64,000 bases of DNA from Rhodococcus wratislaviensis (GCF_900455735.1 NZ_UAUI01000001.1:434001-498000), one strand, 5' to 3'. Shown: positions 28,685 to 38,035, counted from the stretch's first letter. The notes: a model not told the origin generated them from the sequence alone. Made by a program: numbers and translations.

Positions 28685-29479
28685 TCAGCCCTCCGGCTTC
28701 GGTGTGACCACAAAGTCGTAGGGGGCCATGGGGCCGAGGATGCGCATGGTGACCCGGTTGTCCCAGCGTTCGGCCAGGTCGCCGACCGTCCGTTCGAGTT
28801 CGCCTTGCCGGTCCACCTCGAAGAGGACCGCGAGGTGGACGGCGTCCTCATCGTGGGTGGGTTCGCGGACGGTGACGGTGTCGGTCAGCGGTGACAGCGC
28901 GTCGAGGGTGGTGCGGGTGTCCGCGTCCCGTTTGGCCTCGAGGGCTTGGCCGATGATCTCCCCTAGGGCCATTCTGGCGTCCCGGGTGAGCTCCTCGGGC
29001 TGGTCGCGGATCGTTTCGAGCAGGTCGGTGGCCTTCGGGCTCTCGTCGACGATCTCGCGGATGATGGTCTCCTCAACATAGCGGCCCTTCACCATGTACT
29101 GGGCGAAGCCCTCGAGCTCATTGAGAGCGGCAGCGAACTCGTCCTCGTGTTCGGTGAGGAGCTCGTTGATGACCGCGTCACGGTCGGACACGACGGCACC
29201 GAACCGCAGCGGCAGCACCGGGGCGACGTGCGAGGTGCCGTCGAGGATGTGGGCGTGGGCCTGCAGGTCCGCGGGGGTGCCCAGTCGTTGGTCCGGGTCG
29301 ATCTCGCTGACCAACGCCGCGATGTCGCCGTGTTCGACGATCTCGATCGGGGCGTCGTGGACGCCGGAGGCGTCGTCCTCGGGTTGCACGTCCGCGGGCA
29401 CGATGCCATACACATAGATCACCGCCGCCGAAGCACCCTCGTCGTTGTCGTTGTCGTCGGTGTCGTCGGCGGAGGTCAT
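28685..29479 (-). CDS. gvpL: gas vesicle accessory protein GvpL/GvpF family
   Basis: 264 residues with an acidic N-terminal tail (about 18 residues) and the two-domain GvpF/L fold ([45 protein letters not shown]-terminal [12 protein letters not shown]). GvpF/L proteins bind GvpA during assembly and are minor structural or chaperone-like components. The ATG overlaps the stop of gvpA (ATGA at 29476-29479). I call it gvpL by position after a gvpA/J-like gene, as in Streptomyces gvp order; F and L cannot be told apart by eye. Confidence 0.9.
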   Translation of the reverse strand: MTSADDTDDNDNDEGASAAVIYVYGIVPADVQPEDDASGVHDAPIEIVEHGDIAALVSEIDPDQRLGTPADLQAHAHILDGTSHVAPVLPLRFGAVVSDRDAVINELLTEHEDEFAAALNELEGFAQYMVKGRYVEETIIREIVDESPKATDLLETIRDQPEELTRDARMALGEIIGQALEAKRDADTRTTLDALSPLTDTVTVREPTHDEDAVHLAVLFEVDRQGELERTVGDLAERWDNRVTMRILGPMAPYDFVVTPKPEG

Positions 29480-29841
29480 TTCCGCCTCCGCCGGGGTGCC
29501 GGTTCGCGTTCGCTTCCGGATCCGCTGAGCAGCTCACCGAGCGTCTCCCCCACGCCCTCGAGGACACCCTTGGTCTTGGACTTCGTGCTGCCACTGCCCT
29601 TGACATCGGACACGAGGTCGGACAGGCCCTTCGGTTCACTGCCGATCGCGAGCCGGTTCGCCGCCTCGGCGAAGCGCAGGTAGGTGTCGACGCTGGCGAC
29701 CACGATGCGGGCGTCGATGGTGAGCAGTTCGATACCGACCAGTGACACCCGCACGTAGGCGTCGATGACCAGGCCCTTGTCCAAGATGGTGTCGATGACG
29801 TCCGCCAGGCTGCTCGAGCTCGGACCACCCGCTGTGGTCAT
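29476..29841 (-). CDS. gvpA: gas vesicle structural protein GvpA, copy 3
   Basis: 121 residues. The first ~75 form the GvpA shell fold ([53 protein letters not shown]). The ~45-residue tail is Lys/Arg/Gly-rich and unlike the other copies. ATG 29841 has GAGGAG 8 nt upstream; the long upstream extension of this frame is not GvpA-like. It could serve as the gvpJ-type minor shell protein, though its core is almost identical to copy 2. Confidence 0.9.
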   Translation of the reverse strand: MTTAGGPSSSSLADVIDTILDKGLVIDAYVRVSLVGIELLTIDARIVVASVDTYLRFAEAANRLAIGSEPKGLSDLVSDVKGSGSTKSKTKGVLEGVGETLGELLSGSGSEREPAPRRRRK

Positions 29842-30095
29842 TGCTGTGCTCCTCACTTCCGGCCCCCAGGTGTTTTCGCCTGGGCGCGCCGATCCCGACC
29901 GATCGCGAGTACCCCACCGACCGTCCTCTTGAACAGCGCCCCGACCACGGGCGTTCGCGGGTCGGCGGCGTTTGCCGATGCCGCCGACCGAGTGCGTGCC
30001 GAGAACCCATGCGTGAAGGACGTGTCGTTCGAGACCTGCGCGCCGCACCCTCCGGGCCCCCGGACACTGACCAGCGACCGGACACGATCGCGGCC

Positions 30096-30506
30096 TCACC
30101 CGAAGGTCGGCGCGTTTCCGCCGTCCCACAACAGCTCGGTCACGTCCTGGAAGCAGACGAGCAATACCGGATCGTCCGCACGTGTCAGCACGGACTTGCT
30201 GATCGCCGCCCGCACGGCAGAACCGTCTCGGTGCGTGAGCGTCACGATCGTCCCCGCCGACTGTTGCAGATCCTCTGCAACCGGCCGCGGAGGGGACGCC
30301 GTCGGGAGCAGATCTCGCATGGATCGCCCCGAGAGCACATCGTGCGGATACCCCATCATGGCCTCGAACGCGCGATTGACGTGCACGACGTGACCGTCGC
30401 GGTCGACAGCGAGCACCGGCACTGGGAGCCGTTCCAGCAGCACCAGCGCGGGAAGTCCTTCGAGGTAGCCCAGAGCGGTATCCGGATCCGCACGTCGTCT
30501 CTCCAT
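30096..30506 (-). CDS. PAS-domain sensory protein
   Basis: 136 residues, essentially one PAS domain ([41 protein letters not shown], then [12 protein letters not shown]). It has no output domain, transmembrane segment or HTH. It lies inside the gas vesicle cluster between gvpG and gvpA copy 3 with ~250-bp gaps on both sides, so it may have its own promoter. ATG 30506 is chosen by homology; no clear ribosome site precedes it. A redox/oxygen/light input to gas vesicle formation is a guess from context. Confidence 0.7.
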   Translation of the reverse strand: MERRRADPDTALGYLEGLPALVLLERLPVPVLAVDRDGHVVHVNRAFEAMMGYPHDVLSGRSMRDLLPTASPPRPVAEDLQQSAGTIVTLTHRDGSAVRAAISKSVLTRADDPVLLVCFQDVTELLWDGGNAPTFG

Positions 30507-30761
30507 AATGATGTATCGAGGGTGCGGCCCCGCTGTTACCCCCGACGCTGAAACACCGGCAGCGGCGGCGACCCCTCGATCGGGCCACGTCGACACCCGG
30601 CCGCCGCCCCGTCCGCCCTCGCGGCCGAGGGATGGAAGAGCAAACTCGGGCACACGACCACGGCAGGCCTGTCCGGGACCGCGGAATCGGGATGACCACG
30701 CACCGCATCCGTCCCATCGCTACCACGCCGCGGATCCAGCGCGGCCCTGCCGGTGATTTCC

Positions 30762-30989
30762 CTAGGGTGATCCCGTCAACCGGTCGATGAGCGCCTGTTG
30801 CGCCTGCTCCTCCTCTTCGGCCGTGATCTCACCCCGGGCACGGGCCTCCTCGAGCTCCTCGAGCCCGCGGCGGATTGCCGCCGGATTGTGCATCTCCTCC
30901 TCGACCTGCCGCTTGATCAACTCCGCCAGCGAGATCACACCCTTCACCGGCTGGAGCGGCAGCGTGACGATGAAAGACAACAGACCCAT
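30762..30989 (-). CDS. gvpG: gas vesicle protein GvpG
   Basis: 75 residues, the usual size for GvpG: hydrophobic N-terminus ([20 protein letters not shown]) and a charged helical C-terminus ([24 protein letters not shown], read in pieces). GvpG is a small accessory protein needed early in assembly. It follows gvpF by 3 bp. Confidence 0.9.
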   Translation of the reverse strand: MGLLSFIVTLPLQPVKGVISLAELIKRQVEEEMHNPAAIRRGLEELEEARARGEITAEEEEQAQQALIDRLTGSP

Positions 30990-30992
30990 CGC

Positions 30993-31817
30993 TCAGCCCT
31001 GCCCCGCCGGATTCTGGGTGACCACGAAGTCGTAGGCGGCCATGGGCCCGAGCAGCTTCAGCTCGACCCGGCCGTCCCACACCTCGGCCAGATTTCCCAC
31101 AGCCTCTTCGAGTTCGTCCTGCCTGTCCACGTCGACGAGGACCGCGACCTGCACGGCCTCCTCCTCGTGCGTGGGTTCGCGGCGGTTGACGAAGTCGGTG
31201 AGGTCGCCCAGGGCATCGACCGTCTTGCGGGTGTCTTCCTCACGCTTGCCGGCGATCGCGTTGTTCACCACTTCCCCGAGCGCCATCCGCGCCTGGCGGC
31301 CCGCGTCCTCCGACTTGTCCCGGATCTCCTCACGCAACTGCGCCGCCTGCTCGTTCTCGTCGAGGATCTCCCGCAGGATCGCCTGCTCCGCATACCGGCC
31401 CTTGACCACGTACTGGGCCTTGCCCTCCAGTTGTTCGAGGGCCGCCGCGAACTCGTCCGCATGTGCCGAGAGCAGTTCCTCCTTCACTGCGTCGGCGTCG
31501 GTGAGCACCGCACCGAACCGCAGCGGCAGCACCGGCGCCACCCGGGACGTCCCGTCCAGCACGTTCGCATGGGCACGGAGGTCTTCGGGTTTGCCGATCG
31601 GACGGTCCACGGACACTTCGCTCACCAGGGCGGCGACGTCACCGCTCGCGACGACCTCCACCTTCCCATCCGCGACCCCGGTCGCGTCGTCCCCAGGTTC
31701 GACGTCGGCCGGGACGATGCCGTAGACGTACACCCCCGCCGTCTGCTTCTTGTCCGACTTTTCCGACTTCTCTGTGTTCTCTCTCTTCTGCTTCTTCGTC
31801 TGCTCCGATGTAGCCAT
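30993..31817 (-). CDS. gvpF: gas vesicle accessory protein GvpF/GvpL family
   Basis: 274 residues from ATG 31817, which shares one base with the gvpA copy 2 stop (TGATG). It has a Lys/Glu-rich N-terminal tail (~25 residues) and then the GvpF/L fold ([53 protein letters not shown]). It is closely similar to the GvpL at 28685, so a gvpA-gvpF/L unit appears to have been duplicated. Confidence 0.92.
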   Translation of the reverse strand: MATSEQTKKQKRENTEKSEKSDKKQTAGVYVYGIVPADVEPGDDATGVADGKVEVVASGDVAALVSEVSVDRPIGKPEDLRAHANVLDGTSRVAPVLPLRFGAVLTDADAVKEELLSAHADEFAAALEQLEGKAQYVVKGRYAEQAILREILDENEQAAQLREEIRDKSEDAGRQARMALGEVVNNAIAGKREEDTRKTVDALGDLTDFVNRREPTHEEEAVQVAVLVDVDRQDELEEAVGNLAEVWDGRVELKLLGPMAAYDFVVTQNPAGQG

Positions 31818-32182
31818 CACCTGTCACCTCGAGTCGACTTGCGCGACACCCGTTCCCGTTCCGGTTCCTCTTGCCCGCCCAGCAGGCCGCCGAGCTTCTC
31901 TTCGATGGCGCTCTTCGTCTTCGACTTCGCGATCTTTTCCGTCCCGCCCGACACCAGATCGGACAGCCCCTTCGGCTCGCTGCCGATCGCGAGCCGGTTC
32001 GCCGCCTCCGCGAATCGCAGGTAGGTGTCGACGCTGGCGACCACGATGCGGGCGTCGATGGTGAGCAGTTCGATACCGACCAGCGAGACCCGCACATACG
32101 CGTCGATCACCAGGCCCTTGTCCAAGATGGTGTCGATGACATCGGCCAGGCTGCTCGAACTCGGCCCACCCGCTGTGGTCAT
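31817..32182 (-). CDS. gvpA: gas vesicle structural protein GvpA, copy 2
   Basis: 121 residues whose shell core (residues ~10-75) equals that of copy 3 except for a few tail-proximal positions. The tail ([20 protein letters not shown], then [19 protein letters not shown]) resembles copy 1's tail. GAGGAGG immediately precedes ATG 32182 and GGGAGGAG lies 8 nt further up. A 300-bp gap (32183-32484) without a gene separates it from copy 1. Confidence 0.92.
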   Translation of the reverse strand: MTTAGGPSSSSLADVIDTILDKGLVIDAYVRVSLVGIELLTIDARIVVASVDTYLRFAEAANRLAIGSEPKGLSDLVSGGTEKIAKSKTKSAIEEKLGGLLGGQEEPERERVSRKSTRGDR

Positions 32183-32484
32183 CCTCCTCGCTCCTCCCTG
32201 CCCCGCTATCGCCCTCCGCAACACCGTGTGCGGGCGGCTCGACGCGTGGCGGTATCGATCGCTCCTCGGCACGCTCTGCGCTCTCACCGCCGCCGCGGCG
32301 TCCAGCTCGCCAGTGGCATACCCGAAGTGGAGATGTAAGTGCGGACTACCGGACTACCCCGAACTCCGGAAGTTCAATCGATCAAAGACCGCCAGGGACT
32401 GAGTAATTCGACGACTACACCACTGCTCGAAACGGTCCGACCGGTCGGCCCTCGGGTGCCCGTTGGCCTGTTCCGATGTCGACA
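32183..32484. other. gene-free gap between gvpA copies 1 and 2
   Basis: About 300 bp with no supported ORF. It may hold an internal promoter for gvpA2-gvpF-gvpG. No strong hairpin was found. Confidence 0.5.
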
Positions 32485-32859
32485 TCACTTGTCCTCGCGA
32501 GTGGACTTGCGTGAAACCCGTTCGCGCTGAGGTTCTTCCTGTCCGCCGCCGAGGAGGTCGCCGAGTTTCTCGCCGGCGGCCCCGAGTGCGCCCTGAGTTT
32601 TCGATTCAGCGCCTCCCTCGCCGCCCCCAGCCAGGTCCGTCAGCCCCTTGGGCTCGCTGCCGATCTCGAGCCGGTTCACCGCTTCCGCGAACCGCAGGTA
32701 GGTGTCGACGCTGGCGACGACAACGCGGGCGTCGATAGTCAGCAGTTCGATACCGACCAGCGAGACCCGCACGTACGCATCGATCACCAGGCCCTTGTCG
32801 AGGATGGTGTCGATGACGTCGGCGAGACTGCTCGAGCTGGGTCCACCGGCCGTGGTCAT
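32485..32859 (-). CDS. gvpA: gas vesicle structural protein GvpA, copy 1
   Basis: 124 residues with the GvpA core (few substitutions from the other copies: V for I in [19 protein letters not shown]) and a Gly/Glu-rich tail ending [14 protein letters not shown], shared with copy 2. The ATG overlaps the stop of the GvpZ-like gene (ATGA at 32856-32859), so it is coupled to that gene. The tails are longer than in cyanobacterial GvpA (~70 residues), as is common in actinobacteria. Confidence 0.92.
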   Translation of the reverse strand: MTTAGGPSSSSLADVIDTILDKGLVIDAYVRVSLVGIELLTIDARVVVASVDTYLRFAEAVNRLEIGSEPKGLTDLAGGGEGGAESKTQGALGAAGEKLGDLLGGGQEEPQRERVSRKSTREDK

Positions 32860-34370
32860 GCGCGTGCTCCTGTCCTACGCCGCGGCGTTGCCTTCTTTGC
32901 TGTGGTCTTCTTTGCTGCGGTCTTCTTTGCAGGGGTCTTTTTTGCCGGGGTCTTCTTCGCGGGGGTCTTCTTCGCGGCGGCCTTCTTTGCGGGGGCCTTC
33001 TTTGCGGGGGCCTTCTTTGCTGCGGCCTTCCGGGGACGACGCCGCCGCGGCTCGGGACGCCGGCGCGGCTCGGGCTCCTCCTCGGGTTCTTCCTCCTCGT
33101 ACTCCCCGGTCTCGTCCTCCGGCTCCTCCTCCGCCTCGGCGGCCTCGTCCTCCGGCTCCTCCTCCTCGTACTCCCCGGTCTCGTCCTCCGGCTCTTCCTC
33201 CGGTTCCTCCTCCTCCGCCTCGGCGGCCTCGTCCTCCGGCTCCTCCTCCTCGTACTCCCCGGTCTCGTCCTCCGGCTCTTCCTCCGGTTCCTCCTCCTCC
33301 GCCTCGGCGGCCTCGTCCTCCGGCTCCTCCTCCTCGTACTCGCCAGTCTCGTCCTCCGGCTCCTCCTCCTCCTCCTCCTCGTACTCGCCGGTCTCGTCCT
33401 CCGGCTCCTCCTCTTCCTCGTACTCGCCGGACTCGTCCTCCTGGTCCTGCGGCTCTTCGTCTTCGGCAGTCTCGTCGTCCGGTTCCTCGATGATGTCCTC
33501 GGACTCCTCGGGTTCGACGACCTTGCCGTCCCGGATTTCTCCGCGCCACCCTTCGATCTCGTCGGGATGGAGAACGGACTGGGTCATGACATGGCGTCCG
33601 AAGTGCTTCAACTCCAAACGCGCTCGCCGTCCCTGTGCACGCCACAGGTTTCCCGTCTTCTCGAACAATCCCTTCGGGTGATACTCGAGGATCAGAACGA
33701 TGCGGGTGAGATCCGGGGTCACCTCGTGGAACGTCACCGCACCGTCGATGAAACCCTTGGCGCCCTTCGAGCGCCACACGATCCGCTCATCCGGGACTTG
33801 CTCGATGATCGACGCTTCCCAGGTGCGGTGCGACAAGAAGATCTGAGCCTTCCACTCGAGCTTCTCGTCCGCCTCCTGCTCCACCCGCTCGACCTTCTTC
33901 ATGAAGGAGGGGAAGTCCGCGAACTGGGTCCATTGGTTATACGCCAGTTGGACCGGGACACCGACATCGATCGTTTCGACGATATTGGTCAACTTGAGCT
34001 TCTTGCCCTTGCCGCCACCGCCACCACCGGTGACCGCGTCCTTCACATCCGACGCCGTGTCCTTCACCTTGTCGGTCAGCCCGGAGAACAGTGACTTGCC
34101 GTCGCCCTTCTCGTCCCCGTCCCCGTCACCGTCACCGTTGCCGTTGCCGTTGCCGGTGACCGCGGACAGCAGGCTTCCACCGCCGCCCTCGGCGTAGTCG
34201 GTCAGCCGGCCGGCCGCACCCTGCACCTTGTCGGACACGGTGGACATCGCCTTGTCGGTCACGGTGCCAAGCAGGCCCTGCGCCGCCTTCTTCAGCGGTG
34301 ACACCGATGCGGCCTCACCGGACACGTTCTGGCGCAGCTTCTTCGCTGCACTGTCGAGATTCGAGGTCAT
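32856..34370 (-). CDS. GvpZ-like SRPBCC protein with acidic repeats and histone-H1-like tail
   Basis: 504 residues in four parts. Residues ~1-125 are helical and Gly/Asp-rich linker. Residues ~126-270 are an SRPBCC/START-like domain ([53 protein letters not shown]). Residues ~285-440 are acidic repeats ([20 protein letters not shown]). Residues ~441-504 are strongly basic, with repeated [20 protein letters not shown] as in histone H1. Streptomyces gvp clusters contain a similar cyclase-like gene (gvpZ). The acidic and basic tails could bind nucleoid, ribosomes or each other; the function is unknown. Confidence 0.8.
   Translation of the reverse strand: MTSNLDSAAKKLRQNVSGEAASVSPLKKAAQGLLGTVTDKAMSTVSDKVQGAAGRLTDYAEGGGGSLLSAVTGNGNGNGDGDGDGDEKGDGKSLFSGLTDKVKDTASDVKDAVTGGGGGGKGKKLKLTNIVETIDVGVPVQLAYNQWTQFADFPSFMKKVERVEQEADEKLEWKAQIFLSHRTWEASIIEQVPDERIVWRSKGAKGFIDGAVTFHEVTPDLTRIVLILEYHPKGLFEKTGNLWRAQGRRARLELKHFGRHVMTQSVLHPDEIEGWRGEIRDGKVVEPEESEDIIEEPDDETAEDEEPQDQEDESGEYEEEEEPEDETGEYEEEEEEEPEDETGEYEEEEPEDEAAEAEEEEPEEEPEDETGEYEEEEPEDEAAEAEEEEPEEEPEDETGEYEEEEPEDEAAEAEEEPEDETGEYEEEEPEEEPEPRRRPEPRRRRPRKAAAKKAPAKKAPAKKAAAKKTPAKKTPAKKTPAKKTAAKKTTAKKATPRRRTGARA
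32880..33440. repeat. coding tandem repeats in the GvpZ-like gene
   Basis: 32880-33030 is built of ~15-bp units encoding Lys-Lys-Thr/Ala-Pro-Ala. 33100-33440 is built of imperfect units that include an exact-looking 84-bp (28-codon) period (for example starting near 33168 and 33252) encoding the Glu-rich repeat. Such arrays change copy number easily. Confidence 0.75.
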
Positions 34371-34376
34371 CGCTGA

Positions 34377-34985
34377 TCACTTCCGGGTGCGTCGTCGTAC
34401 GGGTACGGAATCGGTCGTCGCCTTCGCGCGCGTCCTGCGGGCCCTGGCTCGGGCCAGATCGTCTTCTTCGTCGTCGTTGTTCGTCGACGACCGGGACCGT
34501 GACCGGGTGGGCCGGGAACTACCGCTGCTCGAGGTGCGGCGGCGTGGGGCCGGACGCTTGCGGGCGCGGGGCGCCTCCTCCTCGGCTTCGTCCTCCTCGG
34601 CGGTCTCGTCCTCCGTGTACTCGTCGTCGTAGTCGTCCTCGGGCTCCTCTTGACTCTTGCGCTTGGACCTCTTCCCGCCCGCGGCCTCGTCGCCACCCGA
34701 TTGCAACCGGGAGTTGAGCGAGTCGATGCGGTGACTGGCCGCGGTGACCGCGGCCGTCTTCGCCGCGTTCATCAACTCCTTGCGGACCGTCTCGCCGAGC
34801 TTGGCGACCTCGGGCGAGTCCGCGAGCAACTTGCGGCCCTCGTTGAGAAGACCCAACGATCCGCCGGAGGATAATTGTCTGGATGCCCCACCGGCGGCCA
34901 GCATCAACGCCAACTTCATCTTCTTCGTACGGCCCAGCATGTACCCGGCACCCACGGCCAACGCCATCTGCCCCTTGCCTGTCAT
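34377..34985 (-). CDS. GvpY-like gas vesicle cluster protein
   Basis: 202 residues. The N-terminus has two short hydrophobic stretches (MALAVGAGYMLGR; KLALMLAAGGASRQL). The block DSPEVAKLGETVRKELMNAA...SHRIDSLNSRL (residues ~65-105) recurs in the Lsr2 fusion protein at 22765. The rest is an acidic then Arg-rich low-complexity tail. Similar genes lie beside the gvpZ-like gene in Streptomyces clusters (gvpY), some carrying odd automatic names. ATG 34985 is chosen because the fold begins there; the frame upstream runs into a gvpF/L remnant. Confidence 0.75.
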   Translation of the reverse strand: MTGKGQMALAVGAGYMLGRTKKMKLALMLAAGGASRQLSSGGSLGLLNEGRKLLADSPEVAKLGETVRKELMNAAKTAAVTAASHRIDSLNSRLQSGGDEAAGGKRSKRKSQEEPEDDYDDEYTEDETAEEDEAEEEAPRARKRPAPRRRTSSSGSSRPTRSRSRSSTNNDDEEDDLARARARRTRAKATTDSVPVRRRTRK

Positions 34986-35111
34986 CGCCCAACCCCTTCG
35001 TCGAGTAGATGTGGTGCACCTCGGCGCCGGCGTCGGCGAAAAGGGTGGGGGCCGTGGTCGGTGGGTGGTGCCTTCGTTCCCGCCGACTACCCCGCGTCGG
35101 CGACGCTCAAT

Positions 35112-35216
35112 CTGAGCGAAGCCCTCGAGTTCCGGGAGGGTGGAGGCGAACTCGTCGTCGTGTTCGGCGAGCAGTTCGTTCGTCACGGCGTCCCGATCGG
35201 ACAGGACCGCACCGAA
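35112..35216 (-). pseudogene. gvpF/L gene remnant
   Basis: A 35-residue stretch (FGAVLSDRDAVTNELLAEHD, then DEFASTLPELEGFAQ) matches the middle of both GvpF/L proteins of this cluster ([20 protein letters not shown] in gvpL). Flanking sequence in every frame is unrelated, so only an internal fragment survives. It lies just upstream of the GvpY-like gene. Confidence 0.75.
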
Positions 35217-35352
35217 TGACCGCGGGGTCTGCCGGCCTTCCTGGTTACCCGCGTAGCGCAGTTGTCTGCGGGTACCCGCTGAGTACGCTGCCCGCGCCGC
35301 GAAGGCGGACCGGGCAGCCAGCCCCGCTCCGGCCGCCGAACCCCTTCGGCCG

Positions 35353-35378
35353 GGCGGGGCGCCCCGCCGCGGCGGGGC
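35353..35378. other. overlapping perfect GC palindromes
   Basis: GGCGGGGCGCCCCGCC (35353-35368) and GCCCCGCCGCGGCGGGGC (35361-35378) overlap, so this 26-bp block can fold in two mutually exclusive ways. It is upstream of the minus-strand gvp operon and could be a terminator or an alternative-fold element. Confidence 0.5.
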
Positions 35379-35475
35379 GAGGTCGAGTGCGCGGCCCCCA
35401 CCTCCGCAACCTCGTGGATCACGCAAATACACACGAGAAACAAAGGCGCCGAGTAATTCTAAGTCACCCCGCTGC

Positions 35476-35543
35476 GCAATCGATTGCCCAGAACATTATG
35501 GGCGGTTGTTAATTTCCAGAACGCTATGGGTGGTTGTTAATTT
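35476..35543. repeat. 12-bp palindrome plus two tandem 28-bp repeats upstream of the gvp cluster
   Basis: GCAATCGATTGC (35476-35487) is a perfect palindrome. It abuts two directly adjacent copies of a 28-bp unit, 35488-35515 and 35516-35543, both starting CCAGAAC and ending GGTTGTTAATTT, with 25 of 28 bases identical. The stretch is markedly AT-rich for this genome. It looks like a regulatory region for the minus-strand gvp genes, about 0.5 kb upstream of the GvpY-like start (inference). Confidence 0.6.
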
Positions 35544-36355
35544 CATTATGTGAGAAATTCGGGTTTTTTGCGAAACATTCCTCGACCCCAAGCGCGATAG
35601 GCACCGTAAGCGGGGGATCGACGATCCCGTGGATTCATCACCACGAGAGGAGTGAATTCTGATGGGCATCGGCCTGAGCTGACCGACGGAGCAAATCCAG
35701 GACAGCGGTGGCCCGGCTCACCTGGGGGCAGCCGGTCCACCGCGCTGATCAGCACGATCACCGGCTAGTTCGCCGCCAACCCCTACCGCCATCCTCGGCC
35801 GTGAAGTGATCTCGGCCTACCGGTTCCCGGTCGGCAGGCGGCCGCGCAGTCGAGTCGATATCGTCACCCCGAAATTGGGGAGGCTAACCCGGAATAACTT
35901 TCGTGAAGCGCGGTTCGAGAATGTGGATCTCCGCGAGATAAGCGCGGCTCGAGGATGAGGGGCGCTTCGCAGTATGTGCGAATGATTTTGCCGACACGGA
36001 TATCCGAGAGTCCCGTGTCTGCATTTCATCACCGCGCACGGGAGTGACGGGTTTCGGAAATTCCCGGCGCAGCATGTGCAACGGGCACACCCCACGGAGG
36101 CGGCGCGGATGAACACCGGATACGGCGTCTTCATCAGCATCATCGGCCAGTGCGGCTTGCCCAAAACCACGCCCCGCACGCCAGTGAATCGGCAGGGGCC
36201 CCGGCGTGGGGCATCGGGACCGTGGAGATCTCCGCCTGGGCGTGTCACCGCCGCCGATGCCGCGACCCGGGAACCTTCTCGTGAAACGAATGCGGTAGCC
36301 GTTGCGACATAGCTATTCACTGAAAGGCATTGTCTGAGAATGAAACCGACCAGTC
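35544..36355. other. 800-bp region without a convincing gene
   Basis: Open frames here (for example on the minus strand at 35817-36725) are Arg/Pro-rich and overlap the diguanylate cyclase start, so they are not accepted. A good ribosome-like site (GAGAGGAG at about 35643) precedes an ATG at 35661 with only six codons. Divergent promoters for the gvp cluster and the diguanylate cyclase are expected here. Confidence 0.5.
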
Positions 36356-37861
36356 GTGACTGAATTATTCGAACCGTACCGGGTGCCGGAGGGCGCCGCA
36401 CAATCCGAGTTCCCCGAAGAGGTGACCCGATCCGAGACGGGATCGTTCCCGGGCGCGGCGACGTCGGCGCAGCTGGTCGCCGCACTGGAATGCGCGCCCG
36501 CCCCGATGGCGCTGTGGGAGTTCGGTTCGGGCCGTCTCCGCTATCTGAACCCGGCCGCGGCCGCCCTGGTGGGGTTCCCGGACGGCGGCGAGGTGTCCGC
36601 GCGCAGGGCCGCCGACGTCTGCACCGCCAGCGCGGTAACGCAGGCACCGGAGGTCTCGGCCGCCCTGACCGGACGGGGTCGGTGGTGCGGGCCGACGGAG
36701 TTGCGGAATTTGCGCACCGGGGCACCGATCCCGTTGGTCCTGTCGGTCTTCGTCACCGAACGCGACGAAAACGGGCACCCGCTGCTGATCGGGGTGATCG
36801 GCCGGGAGCCGTCCGCCTCCGGCGAGCAGGACCAATCGCTGCTCGCCGCCCTGGCGGCGGCCGACCAGCGGTGCCGGGAACAACAGGTACTCGCCGAGCT
36901 GAGCCGGCTGGCGGTCACCGCCGACCTCGACACTCTCCTGACCGCCGCGACCGCTGAGGTCACCGCACTGCTGGGGACGCGGTGCGCGGCGGTGGCCCGG
37001 GTGCCGGACACCGGCGGGGCGGCCCTGACGGTGCTTGGTTACCACGGACCCGGGCCGCGCCCGAGCACCGTCGCCGCCGGCCGCGGTTCGCTGACCGGGT
37101 ACACGGCCACCGAGACGGCGGTAGTGTGCTGCCCGGACCGCGCCCGCGAGCGACGGTTCGCGACCGCGGACATGGCCGCGCACGGGCTGGGCGGCGGCAT
37201 CGGCGTGCCGATCGGGCACGACCCGATCTGGGGGGTGCTGACCGCATACGGCATACGTCCGCGCCCCACCCGGGAATGCGAGGTGGCCCTCCTGTGCGCG
37301 GTGGCCGCGGTGCTGTCCACCGCGATCGACCGCATCGAGGCGGAGGAGCGATTGCGGCACCGGAGCCTGCACGACCCGCTCACCGGGTTACCCAACCGCA
37401 CCCTGGCCCTGGAGCGTCTCAATTCCGCCCTCGACCAGGCGGCCCGCACCGGCGGCCGGGTGGCGGTGTTGGTGATCGACCTGGACAACTTCCGACACCT
37501 CAACGCCCGATTGGGGCACGCCGGCGGCGACGCCGCCCTGATCCGACTCGCCGACCGCCTACGGTCCGTGGTCCGGCCCACCGACACCGTGGCGCGCCTG
37601 GGCGGCGACGAATTCCTGATCCTGTGCCCGGCCGTCACCGGCCCCGCGGACGTGATCAGGATCGCCGACCGAATCGCCACCGTGGACCCGCACCCGGGTG
37701 ACGGACCGATCACCGCGAGTATCGGTATCGCCGTCACCGGTGCCAACGTCTCCCCGCACGAGCTGATTCATCACGCCGACCGGGCGATGTACCGGGCCAA
37801 GGCCACCGGGCCCGGCCGCTACGCACTGCACCATCCCGATACCCACGGAACGGGCCGCTGA
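36356..37861 (+). CDS. diguanylate cyclase with PAS and GAF sensor domains
   Basis: 501 residues: PAS (~35-150; APAPMALWEFGSGRLRYLNP), GAF (~175-320; with LGTRCAAVARV and LGGGIGVPIGHDPIWGVLTA) and GGDEF (~325-490; LHDPLTGLPNRTLALERL; RLGGDEF). The GGDEF signature is intact, so it should make c-di-GMP. There is no EAL domain and no transmembrane segment, so sensing is cytoplasmic. Start is GTG 36356; the ribosome site is weak. It lies beside the gas vesicle cluster and is divergent from it, but shared function is only suggested by position. Confidence 0.92.
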   Translation: MTELFEPYRVPEGAAQSEFPEEVTRSETGSFPGAATSAQLVAALECAPAPMALWEFGSGRLRYLNPAAAALVGFPDGGEVSARRAADVCTASAVTQAPEVSAALTGRGRWCGPTELRNLRTGAPIPLVLSVFVTERDENGHPLLIGVIGREPSASGEQDQSLLAALAAADQRCREQQVLAELSRLAVTADLDTLLTAATAEVTALLGTRCAAVARVPDTGGAALTVLGYHGPGPRPSTVAAGRGSLTGYTATETAVVCCPDRARERRFATADMAAHGLGGGIGVPIGHDPIWGVLTAYGIRPRPTRECEVALLCAVAAVLSTAIDRIEAEERLRHRSLHDPLTGLPNRTLALERLNSALDQAARTGGRVAVLVIDLDNFRHLNARLGHAGGDAALIRLADRLRSVVRPTDTVARLGGDEFLILCPAVTGPADVIRIADRIATVDPHPGDGPITASIGIAVTGANVSPHELIHHADRAMYRAKATGPGRYALHHPDTHGTGR

Positions 37862-38035
37862 ACCGCGGGCACACAACGCGAGAACTCGGGGACAAGCGTG
37901 GTCGGGCTACCGCACTACACCCGGGCTCACGGGTCGCGTAGAGCTGGGTGGCTGGGCCATATGCCAATTCTTCCCTGGTTGGCCGCGAGCCACGCCAAAT
38001 CGCGCATGCCGCTCAGCTACTGCCGTGGGATGTCC

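Noticed and set aside
32702-33681. Plus-strand Pro/Ser-rich frames opposite the GvpZ-like gene
   Set aside because: Products of the GAG/GAA and AAG repeat codons read backwards; the minus strand gives a domain-bearing protein coupled to its neighbours.
35817-36725. 302-residue minus-strand frame upstream of the diguanylate cyclase
   Set aside because: Overlaps the cyclase start, is Arg/Pro-rich and has no recognisable domain or ribosome site.
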